Below are positions 1 to 8,690 of a DNA stretch of 64,000 nucleotides, piece by piece. The number at the start of each line of letters is the position of its first letter. Positions within the stretch are counted from its first letter, which is position 1. The notes under the pieces were generated by a model. It was not told the origin of the DNA. It did not search any database and saw only the letters and a list, made by a program, of their open reading frames with translations. The stretch comes from Ruicaihuangia caeni (GTDB lineage Bacteria > Actinomycetota > Actinomycetes > Actinomycetales > Microbacteriaceae): assembly GCF_029952955.1 (NCBI RefSeq), contig NZ_JASATX010000003.1:420027-484026 (forward strand). Direction: 5' to 3'. The position numbers and the translations under genes were made by a program.

Positions 1-110
1 GCGGCGCGCGCGTAGAGGCCGATCGTGTCACCCAGGTCGGACGGGTTCACGTTCGGCTTGAAGTCGTCGCCGATCCATTCGCCGTCGATGTAGTTCTTGT
101 GCTCGTTCAT
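1..110 (-). CDS. Aldehyde dehydrogenase, N-terminal fragment (runs off the window)
   Basis: Reading leftwards from the ATG at 110, the 36 visible codons begin MNEHKNYIDGEW and contain NPSDLGDTIG. That is the usual start of NAD(P)-dependent aldehyde dehydrogenases of the ketoglutarate-semialdehyde or benzaldehyde type. The catalytic Cys and Glu lie outside the window, so the substrate cannot be judged. The gene lies downstream of the TRAP binding-protein gene in the same direction, but a strong terminator (254-299) separates them, so it probably has its own promoter in the gap. Family assignment rests on a short N-terminus only. Confidence 0.7.
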   Translation of the reverse strand, partial: MNEHKNYIDGEWIGDDFKPNVNPSDLGDTIGLYARA

Positions 111-253
111 GCTGCATCCCTGGTTCGTGGTCGGCGGTCGCTGGTGGGCGCGCTGGAGTTCGGCTCGGAGGCTGTTTCTGGCCTTCTTCGCGACACCAGC
201 GCGGTGCCCGTCACGGGCACGCGTACCGAGAGTGAATTGCGAAAAGACTACAA

Positions 254-299
254 AGCGGGCAGTGCCCGGGCGCCGAGGCGCCACGCCGCACTGCCCGCT
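254..299 (-). terminator. Rho-independent terminator of the TRAP binding-protein gene
   Basis: Perfect 12-bp inverted repeat (AGCGGGCAGTGC / GCACTGCCCGCT) around a loop that itself holds a GGCGCC-GA-GGCGCC hairpin. Read on the minus strand the stem is followed by a T-rich tail (TTTGTAGTCTTTTC). It lies 10 bases past the stop codon of the gene ending at 310. Confidence 0.85.
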
Positions 300-309
300 G
301 AGTAGTATG

Positions 310-1329
310 CTACTTGCCCGCCTCGCGGACTCGGTCGAGCAGGTCGCCGTACGAGTCGTAGAAGCCGGCAGTGGCCTTCTGGTAGGCGGCGAGGTTCGCC
401 TCGTGCACGGTCACCCCTTCTTCGGAGGTGATGCGGTCGAGCGTCTCCTTCTCCGCTTCTGCGAAGCGCTCGGTCGCAACCTCGCCTCCGGCGGTGAACT
501 CGTCGATCAGCAGCTCCTGGAGCTCAGGAGTGAGCTTCTTCCAGGTCGCCTCGCCGATGGCGTAGCCCAGGAAGGTGCGGAAGTGCGCGGTGAGGGTCAG
601 CTGCGGAGCGACCTCGTGCCACTTCTGGGCAACGGTGCCGTTGACCGGGCCTTCCGCGGCCTCCACGACGCCCTGCTCGAGCGCGCTGTAGGCCTCGGTG
701 TTCTCGATGGTCGTGGTCACAGCGCCCAGCGGCTTGAAGGTGCGGTCCCAGGTCTCGATCGGTGGGGTGCGAACCTTCACGCCCTCGAGGTCGGTCGGCT
801 CGGGGTACGCGTTCTTTCCCCACATGTGGCGGGGGCCGTCAAGCCAGTTGAGCGCGAGCACGCGGAGGTTGCCCTCTTCCGCGAGCGTCTCGGTCATCTC
901 CTTGAAGACGTCCGACTGGGCGAACTTCAGGGCCTGGTCGTTGTTCTCGAACAGGAACGGTCCGCCGAGGATCGCCATGTCGGGGTTGCCCAGCGAGGAG
1001 GCGGTGCCGGCGTCGATGAAGGTGATGATGTCTTCACCCGAAGCCGCCTGCTGAGCGGTGTCGGACGTGGTGCCGATCTGACCCGCGTGGAAGACCTCGA
1101 GCTTCAGCGCTCCATCGCTCTTCTCGTTGACGCTTGCGGCGACCTCGTCGATGGTCTTGCCGTAGATGCTGTCGGCGGGGTTGACGCTCGAGACGCGGAT
1201 GGTGATCGTCTCGGCAGGGGCGTCGTCGCCATTACCGGCGTCGTTGCTCGCTGTGCTGCAGCCCGAGACCACGAGGCCTGCGGCCGCAAGTCCCACCACG
1301 GCGGTGAGAGCGCGGGACTTCAACTTCAT
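310..1329 (-). CDS. dctP: TRAP transporter solute-binding lipoprotein (DctP family)
   Basis: A 339-residue extracytoplasmic receptor for a TRAP carrier, which normally binds a carboxylate-bearing solute. The start at 1329 is chosen over an upstream in-frame ATG at 1362 because GGAGG sits directly before it and a lipoprotein signal follows: basic MKLKSR, hydrophobic stretch, lipobox VVSGC with Cys at residue 24. GPRHMW (Arg about 167) and VKVRTPP (Arg about 187) match the conserved arginine regions that grip the substrate carboxylate in DctP proteins. No membrane TRAP subunits are adjacent. The only dctQM pair in the window is at 15079-16995, under the same candidate operator, and is its likely partner. 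It is divergent from the ThDP enzyme gene at 1510. Confidence 0.9.
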   Translation of the reverse strand: MKLKSRALTAVVGLAAAGLVVSGCSTASNDAGNGDDAPAETITIRVSSVNPADSIYGKTIDEVAASVNEKSDGALKLEVFHAGQIGTTSDTAQQAASGEDIITFIDAGTASSLGNPDMAILGGPFLFENNDQALKFAQSDVFKEMTETLAEEGNLRVLALNWLDGPRHMWGKNAYPEPTDLEGVKVRTPPIETWDRTFKPLGAVTTTIENTEAYSALEQGVVEAAEGPVNGTVAQKWHEVAPQLTLTAHFRTFLGYAIGEATWKKLTPELQELLIDEFTAGGEVATERFAEAEKETLDRITSEEGVTVHEANLAAYQKATAGFYDSYGDLLDRVREAGK

Positions 1330-1395
1330 TGTTGCCTCCATAGATGGATTGCGAAGGTTCACTCCGGCCGCTCGAACCGCAGCCGTGATGATGGT

Positions 1396-1410
1396 TTGAG
1401 AACGATATCA
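1396..1410. promoter_or_regulatory. Candidate LacI-type operator, site 1
   Basis: TTGAGAACGATATCA; its complement TGATATCGTTCTCAA differs from site 4 (18473) at one of 15 positions. It lies between the divergent dctP (start 1329) and ThDP-enzyme (start 1510) genes, so could control both. A half-site (GATAACG) at about 1472 may be a second contact. The likely ligand is the LacI-family protein encoded at 17313-18332. Confidence 0.65.
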
Positions 1411-1509
1411 TCGAGTAGCACGCTACGTAAGCGCGCCTTCCGGTCGCAACCAGAACCAACTATTTCAGTTCGATAACGCCGACCGGTCCCGAGAAACGGA
1501 GCACCGCCA

Positions 1510-3222
1510 ATGACGGCAAGGTCCCATGTCGGTTCGGCCATCGTCGAGACCCTGGTCGCACAGAGCGTACGGATGGTCACCTGTGTGCCCGGCGAAAGCT
1601 TCCTCCCGGTGCTCGACGCGCTTCGCGACCATCGCGACGATGTGCAGCTCATCGTCGCGCGGCATGAGGCCTCGGCCGGGCAAGCCGCTGTCGCGCACGC
1701 CATGCGCACCGGACGGGTCGGGGTCTGCGCGGTGTCGCGCGGCCCGGGAGCGCTGCACGCGGCGATCGCTGTTCACACGGCCCAGCAGGATGCCGTTCCG
1801 CTCCTGCTCCTCGTCGGGCAGGTGCCGATGGCAGACCTCGGCCGGGGCGCGTTCCAAGAGATCTCATGCGAGGCGGTCTTCGGTTCCATGTCGAAGTGGG
1901 TGACCCGCATCGAGCGGCCCGAACGTGCGGCTGAGACCATCGCGCGGGCCGTGCGCATCGCCGAGGCCGGGCGGCCCGGTCCGGTCGTCGTCGAGCTCCC
2001 GGAAGACGTGCTCTACGAGACGGTCGCCTCGGTCGAGGAGAACGCCGATGCAGGTGGACGCGCATCTGTGTCGTTCGATGTTGCCAAGCTCACGGCTCTC
2101 GCGCCTCTCGCGCCTCTCGCGGGTGAGTTGTCGAGCACGACGCTCGAACGCATTCGCGAGGCCCTGTCGCGATCGGCGCGACCGCTCGTGCTGCTCGGCC
2201 GTGGTGGCTGGGGTGGGGAGCAGCACGACGGCATCCGTCGGTTCGCTGAGCGCAACACGCTGCCGGTGGCCGCGAGCTTCCGCTGCCAAGACGCCATCGA
2301 CAACCGTTCATCGAGCTACGTCGGCCACTTCGGGTTCGGGGCAGACCCGGAACTGGTGCGGATGCTGGCCGAGGCCGATTGCGTCATCGCCATTGGTGGC
2401 CACTTCGGCGACGTCGAGACCGACGGCTACACGCGGCGGATCGGCGCCCCGGATGCCGAGATCATTCACCTCGCGGCTTCGGAGGAGGATCTCGACCGCA
2501 CCGTGCGCCCGACCGCTGCAGAACTCGTCGCTTCCGGTGCCGCTGTTCGAGCGCTCGAGTCGCTCGATCTCGACGGCACCGAGCGGTGGGCCGAGTGGAC
2601 GAGCGCCGGCCGGGCCGCGTACCTCGCGCACTCGACGCCTCCGGCTTCCGATCGCCTCGGCGCCATGATCGCGGCGGCGAGCGAACTGCTCGGCGACGAC
2701 GCGGTCATCTGCAACGGTGCAGGCAACTACACCGGGTGGCTGCACCGGTTCTATCGCTATCGCAACGCCGGCACGCAGCTCGCGCCCGCGAACGGGGCGA
2801 TGGCATTCGGCCTTCCCGCGGGAGTGGCGGCTGCGGCCGCCGGATGCCGCGACGTGGTCGTGTTCGCGGGCGACGGCTGCTTCATGATGTCGGCGCCCGA
2901 GCTCGTGACGGCGGCATCCGCTGGGCTGCGCCTCGTCGTCGTGGTGATCAATAACAACCTGTTCGGCACCATCCGCATGCATCAGGACCGAGAGTTTCCG
3001 CAGCGCGACTACGGCACGGAGCTGGGCAACCCTGACTTCGTGCAGCTCGGTAACGCGCACGGTTTTGTGAGCGAGCGGGTGCGCGAAGTGAGTGAATTCG
3101 AGGCGGCTCTGCAGGCAGCGCTCGGTCGGGCCGAGTCGACTCTGATCGAGATCGACGCCGTCGGCTGGCCGCTCACACCTGCCGCCGCGGCCGGGGCGCG
3201 TTCAGTCTCCGCCTCCGGGTAA
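1510..3222 (+). CDS. Thiamine-diphosphate-dependent enzyme, acetolactate-synthase-like
   Basis: A 570-residue protein with the three-domain layout of the ThDP synthase/decarboxylase family. The N-terminal pyrimidine-binding domain has the cofactor-activating Glu53 (RHEASAGQ). The central Rossmann-like domain follows (about 200-340). The C-terminal domain has the Mg/ThDP motif GDGCFM (about 454) ending in NNN about 25 residues later. Length fits acetolactate synthase, benzoylformate decarboxylase or a 2-oxoacid decarboxylase. No small regulatory subunit follows, which argues for a catabolic role. It shares a divergent promoter and LacI-type site with dctP and is followed by a terminator, so it is probably monocistronic. 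A 2-oxoacid decarboxylase feeding the aldehyde dehydrogenase at the window edge is possible, but that is inference. Confidence 0.85.
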   Translation: MTARSHVGSAIVETLVAQSVRMVTCVPGESFLPVLDALRDHRDDVQLIVARHEASAGQAAVAHAMRTGRVGVCAVSRGPGALHAAIAVHTAQQDAVPLLLLVGQVPMADLGRGAFQEISCEAVFGSMSKWVTRIERPERAAETIARAVRIAEAGRPGPVVVELPEDVLYETVASVEENADAGGRASVSFDVAKLTALAPLAPLAGELSSTTLERIREALSRSARPLVLLGRGGWGGEQHDGIRRFAERNTLPVAASFRCQDAIDNRSSSYVGHFGFGADPELVRMLAEADCVIAIGGHFGDVETDGYTRRIGAPDAEIIHLAASEEDLDRTVRPTAAELVASGAAVRALESLDLDGTERWAEWTSAGRAAYLAHSTPPASDRLGAMIAAASELLGDDAVICNGAGNYTGWLHRFYRYRNAGTQLAPANGAMAFGLPAGVAAAAAGCRDVVVFAGDGCFMMSAPELVTAASAGLRLVVVVINNNLFGTIRMHQDREFPQRDYGTELGNPDFVQLGNAHGFVSERVREVSEFEAALQAALGRAESTLIEIDAVGWPLTPAAAAGARSVSASG

Positions 3223-3237
3223 CTCGCCCGACTAAGT

Positions 3238-3262
3238 CGCTGGCATGCCATGCGTGCCAGCG
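3238..3262 (+). terminator. Rho-independent terminator after the ThDP-enzyme gene
   Basis: 8-bp perfect stem CGCTGGCA / TGCCAGCG with a 9-base loop, followed by GTTTCGTT. It lies 16 bases past the stop. Confidence 0.7.
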
Positions 3263-3370
3263 GTTTCGTTGCGCCCGAAGGTGCAGCGCGGGGTCGATCC
3301 TGCCTGATGCGCGAGTTCTGCAGCCGACAACGCGCAACTCATGCTTGTGCAATCACTGTTGTGTCGTCCA

Positions 3371-3386
3371 AACTCAGTATGGAGTT
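3371..3386. promoter_or_regulatory. Inverted repeat upstream of the first ABC operon
   Basis: AACTC-AGTATG-GAGTT lies 37 bases upstream of the ABC ATPase start. Position and symmetry fit a repressor site. I found no clear second copy, so the regulator is unknown; the GntR protein at 8829-9608 is the nearest candidate. Confidence 0.3.
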
Positions 3387-3422
3387 CAGACAACCGTGGT
3401 TCGAGCGCATGGGAGGTCGTCG

Positions 3423-4187
3423 ATGCCGACGCCGTTGTTGGAGGCCAGGGGGCTTGTCAAGCACTTCGGTCACGTAGAAGCTCTCCGAGGCGCCGACTTC
3501 GACGTCCACGCCGGCGAGATCGTGGCCCTTGTCGGAGATAACGGCGCGGGGAAGAGCACGCTCGTGAAGGCGCTGTCGGGAGTGCAAAGTCCCGACTCCG
3601 GTTCGATCACCCTCGAAGGGCAGCGCATCGACCATTTGAATGCCGAGCGAACGCGCGCCATGGGCATCGAGACCGTGTATCAGGATCTCGCGCTCGCCCC
3701 AACCTTGAGCGCCGTGGAGAACCTCTATCTTGGCCGCGAGCGTCGCCGCGCCGGCGTGCTCGGCGCGCTTGGTTTCATCGACAAGGGCGCGATGCGGCGC
3801 GGCAGCAAGGAGATCTTCAGCGAACTGGGAGTCGCGATTCAAGATGCGGCATCCCCCATCGCCGGCATGTCTGGCGGACAACGACAAGGCGTGGCCGTCT
3901 GCCGTGCGGCCGCGTGGGCGAGCAAGGTCATCTTCCTCGACGAGCCGACCGCCGCGCTCGGAGTCGTGCAGACCCGCAATGTGCTCGATCTCGTGCGAAG
4001 GATCCGCGACCGCGGTGTGGGTGTCGTTCTGATCAGCCACAACATGCCCGACGTGCTGGAAGTCGCCGATCGCGTTCAAGTGCTTCGGCTGGGGAGGCGC
4101 GTGGCGACATTCGAGCGGGCCGGACTGACCATGGAGCGGATCGTAGCCGCCATGACGGGCGCGTTGAGCGCCAGTGAGGAGCGGTAA
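3423..4187 (+). CDS. Sugar-type ABC transporter ATP-binding protein (single-domain)
   Basis: A 254-residue ATPase energising the permease and binding protein that follow. Walker A GDNGAGKST at 38-46, Q-loop in VYQDL, signature MSGGQRQG, Walker B FLDEPTAALG and the switch His in ISHNMPD are all present. RbsA/XylG ATPases are about 500 residues with two ATPase halves. This is a single half, as in FrcA, so the working pump is presumably a homodimer. The ATG at 3423 is preferred to upstream in-frame starts because GGGAGGT lies 6 bases before it. The stop overlaps the permease start (TAATG). Confidence 0.92.
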   Translation: MPTPLLEARGLVKHFGHVEALRGADFDVHAGEIVALVGDNGAGKSTLVKALSGVQSPDSGSITLEGQRIDHLNAERTRAMGIETVYQDLALAPTLSAVENLYLGRERRRAGVLGALGFIDKGAMRRGSKEIFSELGVAIQDAASPIAGMSGGQRQGVAVCRAAAWASKVIFLDEPTAALGVVQTRNVLDLVRRIRDRGVGVVLISHNMPDVLEVADRVQVLRLGRRVATFERAGLTMERIVAAMTGALSASEER

Positions 4188-5209
4188 TGGCAGCGCTGTC
4201 ACAGACTGCGGAGGACCGACCGGCTCGGTTGACCGACGCGCGCCCGGCTCAGACGATTCGCAATCTGTTCGCGAGACAGACCACCTGGATTGTCGTGATC
4301 TTCATCGCGCTCATCGTGACGTTCGGCGTCATCGCCGGTCCGGCCTTCGCGTCCCTCAGCAATGCAAGGAACATCCTCGCGAGCGTGGCGATCCTGCTCG
4401 TGCTCTCCCTGGGTCAGATGCTCGTCGTCCTCACGGCCGGTATCGACCTCTCAGGCGGGGGCATCCTCGTATTCTCGGGCGTCGTCGCCACCATGACGAT
4501 GAACGCCATGGGCGGGCTGAACGGAATCCTCACCGGGCTGGTGGTGGGCATTGCAGCGGGTGCCGGGTGGGGGCTCGTGAACGGCCTGCTCGTCACGCGA
4601 GCGAAGATCCCTCCGATCATCGCCACGCTCGGCACCCTCGGGATGACCATGGGGCTCGCGCTCGTGATCACAGATGGCATCGATCTCCGAGCGCCCCTTG
4701 AGCTCGTGCAGACGCTCGGGGTAGGTGACATCGCCGGAGCGGTCCCCTGGATTGCGGTCATCGCGCTTCTGCTCGCGCTCGTCGCCGCGGTCGTCTTGAA
4801 CGAGACCGTGTTCGGACGGCGCACCTACGCCGTCGGTGCCAGCAGCGCCGCCGCTGAGCGGGCCGGCATCCGAGTGAGCAGACACCTCGTGGTCATTTAC
4901 ACCATCGCCGGTGCGCTCGCCGGTATCGCCGGATTCCTCGCGCTGGCCCGATTCGGCACCACAACGTTGGCCGGCCACTCGGAGGACAGCCTCAAGGCCA
5001 TCACGGCAGTGGTGCTTGGCGGCACCAGCCTGTTCGGAGGCAGCGGAAAGGTGGTCGGCACCGTGATCGGTGCGTTCATCCCCGTGATCCTTCTCAACGG
5101 TTTCGTGATCACCGGAGTGCAGGCGTTCTGGCAGCAGTTCGCAATCGGGCTCGTGCTGGTCGTCGCCGTGTTCATCGATCGCATTCGCCATTCGCCTGAC
5201 CGCATGTGA
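4187..5209 (+). CDS. Sugar-type ABC transporter permease (RbsC/FrcC family)
   Basis: A 340-residue inner-membrane protein with about ten hydrophobic segments and family motifs such as LTAGIDLSGGG (the RbsC-type GGIDLSVG loop), FGRRTYAVG, and VLGGTSLFGG near the C-terminus. The start codon overlaps the ATPase stop. The binding protein follows after 61 bases. Such permeases carry pentoses, hexoses, polyols or related molecules; substrate specificity cannot be read from the sequence. Confidence 0.92.
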   Translation: MAALSQTAEDRPARLTDARPAQTIRNLFARQTTWIVVIFIALIVTFGVIAGPAFASLSNARNILASVAILLVLSLGQMLVVLTAGIDLSGGGILVFSGVVATMTMNAMGGLNGILTGLVVGIAAGAGWGLVNGLLVTRAKIPPIIATLGTLGMTMGLALVITDGIDLRAPLELVQTLGVGDIAGAVPWIAVIALLLALVAAVVLNETVFGRRTYAVGASSAAAERAGIRVSRHLVVIYTIAGALAGIAGFLALARFGTTTLAGHSEDSLKAITAVVLGGTSLFGGSGKVVGTVIGAFIPVILLNGFVITGVQAFWQQFAIGLVLVVAVFIDRIRHSPDRM

Positions 5210-5270
5210 AGCGGGGCGCCGTCGAAGGAGCCCTGTCACTGCTCACCGCTCAACGAAGAGAGGAACAACC

Positions 5271-6299
5271 ATGCACCACTCACCGATCACAATCCGCAGC
5301 CGACGCCTCCGCGGAGCCTCGGCCGCGATCGCGGGAATCGCGGCGCTCGGCGTCGCCCTGGCGGGGTGCTCCAGCACGGCCGGACCTGACCCTGATACTG
5401 GAGACCCCGCAGCTGAGGAACGGGGGAGCCTGACGTTCGTCGCAGGCGTCAAGGGCGATCCGTTCTACATCACGATGTCGTGCGGTGCTCAAGCGGCTGC
5501 CGAAGAAGCGGGCCTGAGCTTCGACTTCCAAGCGCCGAATTCATTCAGTCCGACCGACCAGATCCCAATCGTCGATGGAGTCGCGGCGGCGGCGCCCAGC
5601 GCGCTTCTGATCGCACCGACCGATGGAGCAGCGATGTTCGCTCCGATCCAGCGCGTTGTCGACGCAGGCACGAACGTGGTGCTCGTCGACACAGCACTCG
5701 ATGACTCGTCCACTGTGCGATCGTCTGTCCGTACTGACGACTATGCCGGGGGAGTGGAGGCGGCCAAGCTGCTGGCTGAACTCATCGGTGGCTCCGGAGA
5801 AGTGCTGTTGCTCAACTTCCAGGCCGGAGTCTCGACGACCGAGGCCCGAGGCAAGGGGTTCGTCGACACCGCGGAGCAGCTTGGGCTCACTGTCGTGGGC
5901 CAGGAGTACGGCGGCACGGACATCGAGAAGGGCGCGCAGATCGTCGATGCGACCTTGCAGCGGCATCCGAATCTCGCGGGCGTCTTCACGACGACCGACT
6001 ACGGCGCGCAGGGCACGGTCGCATCGCTCAGGAACGCAGGCGAGCTCGGGTCGGTGAAGGTGGTCGGGTTCGATGCATCACCCGTGATGGTCGAGCAGCT
6101 GCGTGCCGGCGACATCCAGGGGATCGTGAGCCAGCAGGCGCGCACGATCGGAGAGCTCGGCGTCGAGCAAGCGCTCGCCGCGATGAACGGCGAAGCGACT
6201 TCTGAGAGCGTCATCGAGGTACCCACCGTGACGATCCGCGCGGAGGATCTCGAGTCGGAGTCCGCAAAGGCCGGTCTGCAGGTGGAACGCTGCAACTGA
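5271..6299 (+). CDS. Sugar-type ABC transporter substrate-binding lipoprotein
   Basis: A 342-residue periplasmic-binding-protein-like domain (RbsB/LacI-like fold) with a lipoprotein signal: RSRRLR basic region, hydrophobic stretch, lipobox LAGC with Cys33. It has the RbsB-type hinge and contact patterns (GDPFYITMSCGAQAAA, VDGVAAAAPSALLIAPTD, TTDYGAQGTVASL, VVGFDASP). It is the last gene of the three-gene cassette and is followed directly by a terminator shared with the convergent YjbQ gene. The ligand is probably the substrate of the PfkB kinase encoded at 7695-8690, inferred from proximity. Confidence 0.9.
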   Translation: MHHSPITIRSRRLRGASAAIAGIAALGVALAGCSSTAGPDPDTGDPAAEERGSLTFVAGVKGDPFYITMSCGAQAAAEEAGLSFDFQAPNSFSPTDQIPIVDGVAAAAPSALLIAPTDGAAMFAPIQRVVDAGTNVVLVDTALDDSSTVRSSVRTDDYAGGVEAAKLLAELIGGSGEVLLLNFQAGVSTTEARGKGFVDTAEQLGLTVVGQEYGGTDIEKGAQIVDATLQRHPNLAGVFTTTDYGAQGTVASLRNAGELGSVKVVGFDASPVMVEQLRAGDIQGIVSQQARTIGELGVEQALAAMNGEATSESVIEVPTVTIRAEDLESESAKAGLQVERCN

Positions 6300-6320
6300 A
6301 CTCGGTCGGCTTCCATATGG

Positions 6321-6353
6321 AAGGGCCGCTCGGATGCTGTCCGAGCGGCCCTT
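6321..6353. terminator. Bidirectional Rho-independent terminator
   Basis: Perfect 14-bp stem AAGGGCCGCTCGGA / TCCGAGCGGCCCTT with a 5-base loop, flanked by CTTCTTCATT to the right and a T/C-rich stretch when read leftwards. It separates the convergent genes ending at 6299 and 6371 and can serve both. Confidence 0.9.
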
Positions 6354-6370
6354 CTTCATTTCGCGTCGAG

Positions 6371-6805
6371 TCAGACACCGATGACGTGCACGATGAACTC
6401 GCGGTACAGCGGTCCATCGAACTCGGCGAAGTAGATCGTCTGCCGGCCGCCCATCACGAGTTCGCCATCCTGCACGGGAAACGCCACCTGCATGCCCGTG
6501 AGGTGGCTGCGCTGGTGCGAGCACGAGTTGACAGCCATCTGGCCGTCGCTCGGCAGGAAGCGCTGGTGCCGGTGATCATCGCGCAGTTCGGGTGCCGTGC
6601 GCTGCAGCATCGAGATGATGTCGTCTTCCACGTCGGGCAGGCCTTCATTCACCATGATGCCGCTCGTAGTGTGCATGGTCGTCGCATAGCAGACGCCGTT
6701 CTGCACACCAGTGCTTCGGGCCGCTTCTTTGACGCGATCGGTGATGTCGATGACCTGCGTGTCGTGGTCGGTCTGGATGCCGAGCCGGATGACCTCAGAT
6801 TTCAC
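6371..6805 (-). CDS. YjbQ/UPF0047 family protein
   Basis: A 144-residue complete YjbQ-fold protein. HTTSGIMVNE (His45) and SCSHQRSHLTG (His97, His101), followed by QVAFPVQDGELVMGG and IYFAEFDGP, are the family's conserved blocks; the histidines cluster at a putative metal/active site. E. coli YjbQ has weak thiamine-phosphate synthase activity in vitro, but the physiological role of the family is not settled. The ATG overlaps the upstream amidohydrolase stop by four bases, so it is translationally coupled to a kinase-hydrolase operon, which hints at a catabolic rather than thiamine role here. Confidence 0.85.
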   Translation of the reverse strand: MKSEVIRLGIQTDHDTQVIDITDRVKEAARSTGVQNGVCYATTMHTTSGIMVNEGLPDVEDDIISMLQRTAPELRDDHRHQRFLPSDGQMAVNSCSHQRSHLTGMQVAFPVQDGELVMGGRQTIYFAEFDGPLYREFIVHVIGV

Positions 6806-7698
6806 AGCGAACCCTTCTTGCTCTCGGTGGTGCTCACGTTCTTGGCGGCTTTCTTGCCGAGCAGGCGCTCGGCATTGCCGCCCAAGATTTGCTGCTCCGT
6901 GACAGGACGGAACTCGAGCATCTGCATGGCCCTCACGAAGCGCTTGGGGTCCACCCGCGGGTAGTCGGAGGCGAAGACGAGCTTCTCGCGCAGGCTCGCC
7001 TCGCAGACGTCGAGCCCGACCTGATCGGCGAGCACGCGACGCAGTGAGGATTCGGGGCGTCCGCCGTAGAGCACTGACGTGTCGAGGTGCACGTTCGGGT
7101 ACTTGATGGCGAGCGCGAGTGCTTCCTGCACATATGGCCAGCCGACGTGCGGGATGACGAAGTCGAGTTCGGGGAACGCGCTGATCGCCGGCTCGAGCGA
7201 CATCGGCGTGAATGCGGAGGTGGGCGCAATGGGCGCCCAGTTGTGCCCGACGGCGATCGAAACCGGGATGCCGAGGTCTTGTGCCGCTTCGAACACTGGG
7301 AACGCAGTGCCCTCGTCGGCCGGCTCGAACTGCTGCAGGGCAGGGTCGAGGTTGAGCCCGCTGAGGCCGAGGTCGTCCACCGCGGTGCGAAGCTTCTGTG
7401 GGGCGCCCGCGTCGCTGGGGTCCACCGAGGCGAAGCCGATGATGCGCTCGCTGAGCTTCATGAGGTCGGCCAGTTGCTCATTGGTGGCGACGCTGCTCTT
7501 GTGCGCCGTCGTGCAGTCGAGTGCGACCATCACGGCGCTGTCGAGTCCCGCTTCATCGAGCTGCGCGAGATACGTTGCGAGGGGCTGAGTCGAGCAATAG
7601 AAGCCGAATACGTCTACTACCGGTTCTCGCAGCCCCGGCTCGAGGTCGAAGAACTCCTGAACCTGCACGGGGTAGGTCCGGAAGTCGATTCTGGTCAT
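6802..7698 (-). CDS. Amidohydrolase-2 family (TIM-barrel) protein lacking the usual HxH metal motif
   Basis: A 298-residue protein of the metal-dependent hydrolase/lactonase group (pyrone-dicarboxylate lactonase-like). Conserved strands end in FASVDP, GLNLDP, VIPHVGWPYV, VHLDTSVLYGG and the catalytic-Asp motif FASDYP. The N-terminal strand, which in this family carries two zinc histidines (DxHxH), reads MTRIDFRTYP, and the strand-5 His motif is replaced by IAVGHNW. It may bind metal differently, or have lost hydrolase chemistry. It is coupled to the kinase upstream (4-base overlap) and YjbQ downstream. A lactonase acting on a sugar-derived substrate is plausible but unproven. Confidence 0.75.
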   Translation of the reverse strand: MTRIDFRTYPVQVQEFFDLEPGLREPVVDVFGFYCSTQPLATYLAQLDEAGLDSAVMVALDCTTAHKSSVATNEQLADLMKLSERIIGFASVDPSDAGAPQKLRTAVDDLGLSGLNLDPALQQFEPADEGTAFPVFEAAQDLGIPVSIAVGHNWAPIAPTSAFTPMSLEPAISAFPELDFVIPHVGWPYVQEALALAIKYPNVHLDTSVLYGGRPESSLRRVLADQVGLDVCEASLREKLVFASDYPRVDPKRFVRAMQMLEFRPVTEQQILGGNAERLLGKKAAKNVSTTESKKGSL

Positions 7699-8690
7699 TG
7701 GTGTGCTCCGGTTTCGGTCGAATGGTTTCTGGCGTGTCCGCTCACCTGGTCGGCGGTCGGATAGCGGTCGCGGGGGCGCGACACGTAGAGGGAGGCGGTC
7801 GCGTGGGCGTGGCGCAGTGCTTCCTCGATCGGCATCTCTCGCTCAAGCGCTGCCAGCAGCCCGGCGTCGAAGACGTCGCCGGCTCCCACAGCGTCGATGG
7901 CCGTCGTTGCGATTGCCGGATGCCGCAGGGTTCGCCCCTCGTGCCAGCTGATGCTGCCTTCAGCGCCGCACTTGATCACGACCGTGCCGGGGCAGACATC
8001 GCTCAGCGCTGCGAGCGCGTGCTCAGCAGTGCGTTGCCCCGTGATGGCCTGAGCTTCATCGAGGTTGGGAAGGAACAGATCGACCTCGCGCAGCATCCGT
8101 CGCAGTGCGATCAGCGTCGTCTCCGGCCAGTCGGCGGGATCCCAGCCCGTGTCGAGCATGGTGGACTGCCCGCGGCGACGGCACTGGGCGAGAAAGCGAT
8201 GTGCCGCATCGAAGCCGAGATTCGACACCATGAAGAGGCCGACGAGGGCGACTGTGCGATGCCGTTCCACGACGTGCATCGCATCGCGGAGCAGCTCGTC
8301 GGTGAGGCGGCCCGAGCATCCGATGTTCGAGGCGAAGGCGCGCTCCCCATCGGGCCGCACCAGCGCCACGGTGAGACCGGTCTGCTCGCCCGTCAAGCGG
8401 CTCACTCCGGCGCTGCAGGCGCCCGCATCCCGCAACGCTTCAACGATGAGCGTGCCTTCGGGGTCGTCACCCACCACGCCGACCACTGAGACGGGCGTGC
8501 CGAGTGCTGCGAGACCAAGCGCAAGGTAGCCGGCTTGCCCGGCCGGGAAGAACTGGTGCTCATGACCGACAACCTCTTGGCCCCATTCGGGGAGCTGCGG
8601 GACTCCGCGGATGAGGAGGTCCATATTGAGGTTGCCGACCACGCAGATGCCCTCGCGGGCGGTTATCGCGTCGTTGCGATGGTTGACCAT
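7695..8690 (-). CDS. PfkB-family carbohydrate kinase
   Basis: A 331-residue ribokinase-fold sugar kinase. Signature 1 lies around FFPAGQAGYLALGLAALG (48-64). Signature 2 is AIDAVGAGDVFDAGLL with catalytic Asp272 and the GAGD anion hole. It phosphorylates a sugar or nucleoside with ATP in the cytoplasm. It is first gene of the minus-strand operon kinase-hydrolase-YjbQ; all three overlap by four bases. The start at 8690 has only a weak ribosome site, so a slightly later start is possible. Being next to an RbsABC-like importer, it probably traps the imported sugar by phosphorylation. Confidence 0.88.
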   Translation of the reverse strand: MVNHRNDAITAREGICVVGNLNMDLLIRGVPQLPEWGQEVVGHEHQFFPAGQAGYLALGLAALGTPVSVVGVVGDDPEGTLIVEALRDAGACSAGVSRLTGEQTGLTVALVRPDGERAFASNIGCSGRLTDELLRDAMHVVERHRTVALVGLFMVSNLGFDAAHRFLAQCRRRGQSTMLDTGWDPADWPETTLIALRRMLREVDLFLPNLDEAQAITGQRTAEHALAALSDVCPGTVVIKCGAEGSISWHEGRTLRHPAIATTAIDAVGAGDVFDAGLLAALEREMPIEEALRHAHATASLYVSRPRDRYPTADQVSGHARNHSTETGAHQ

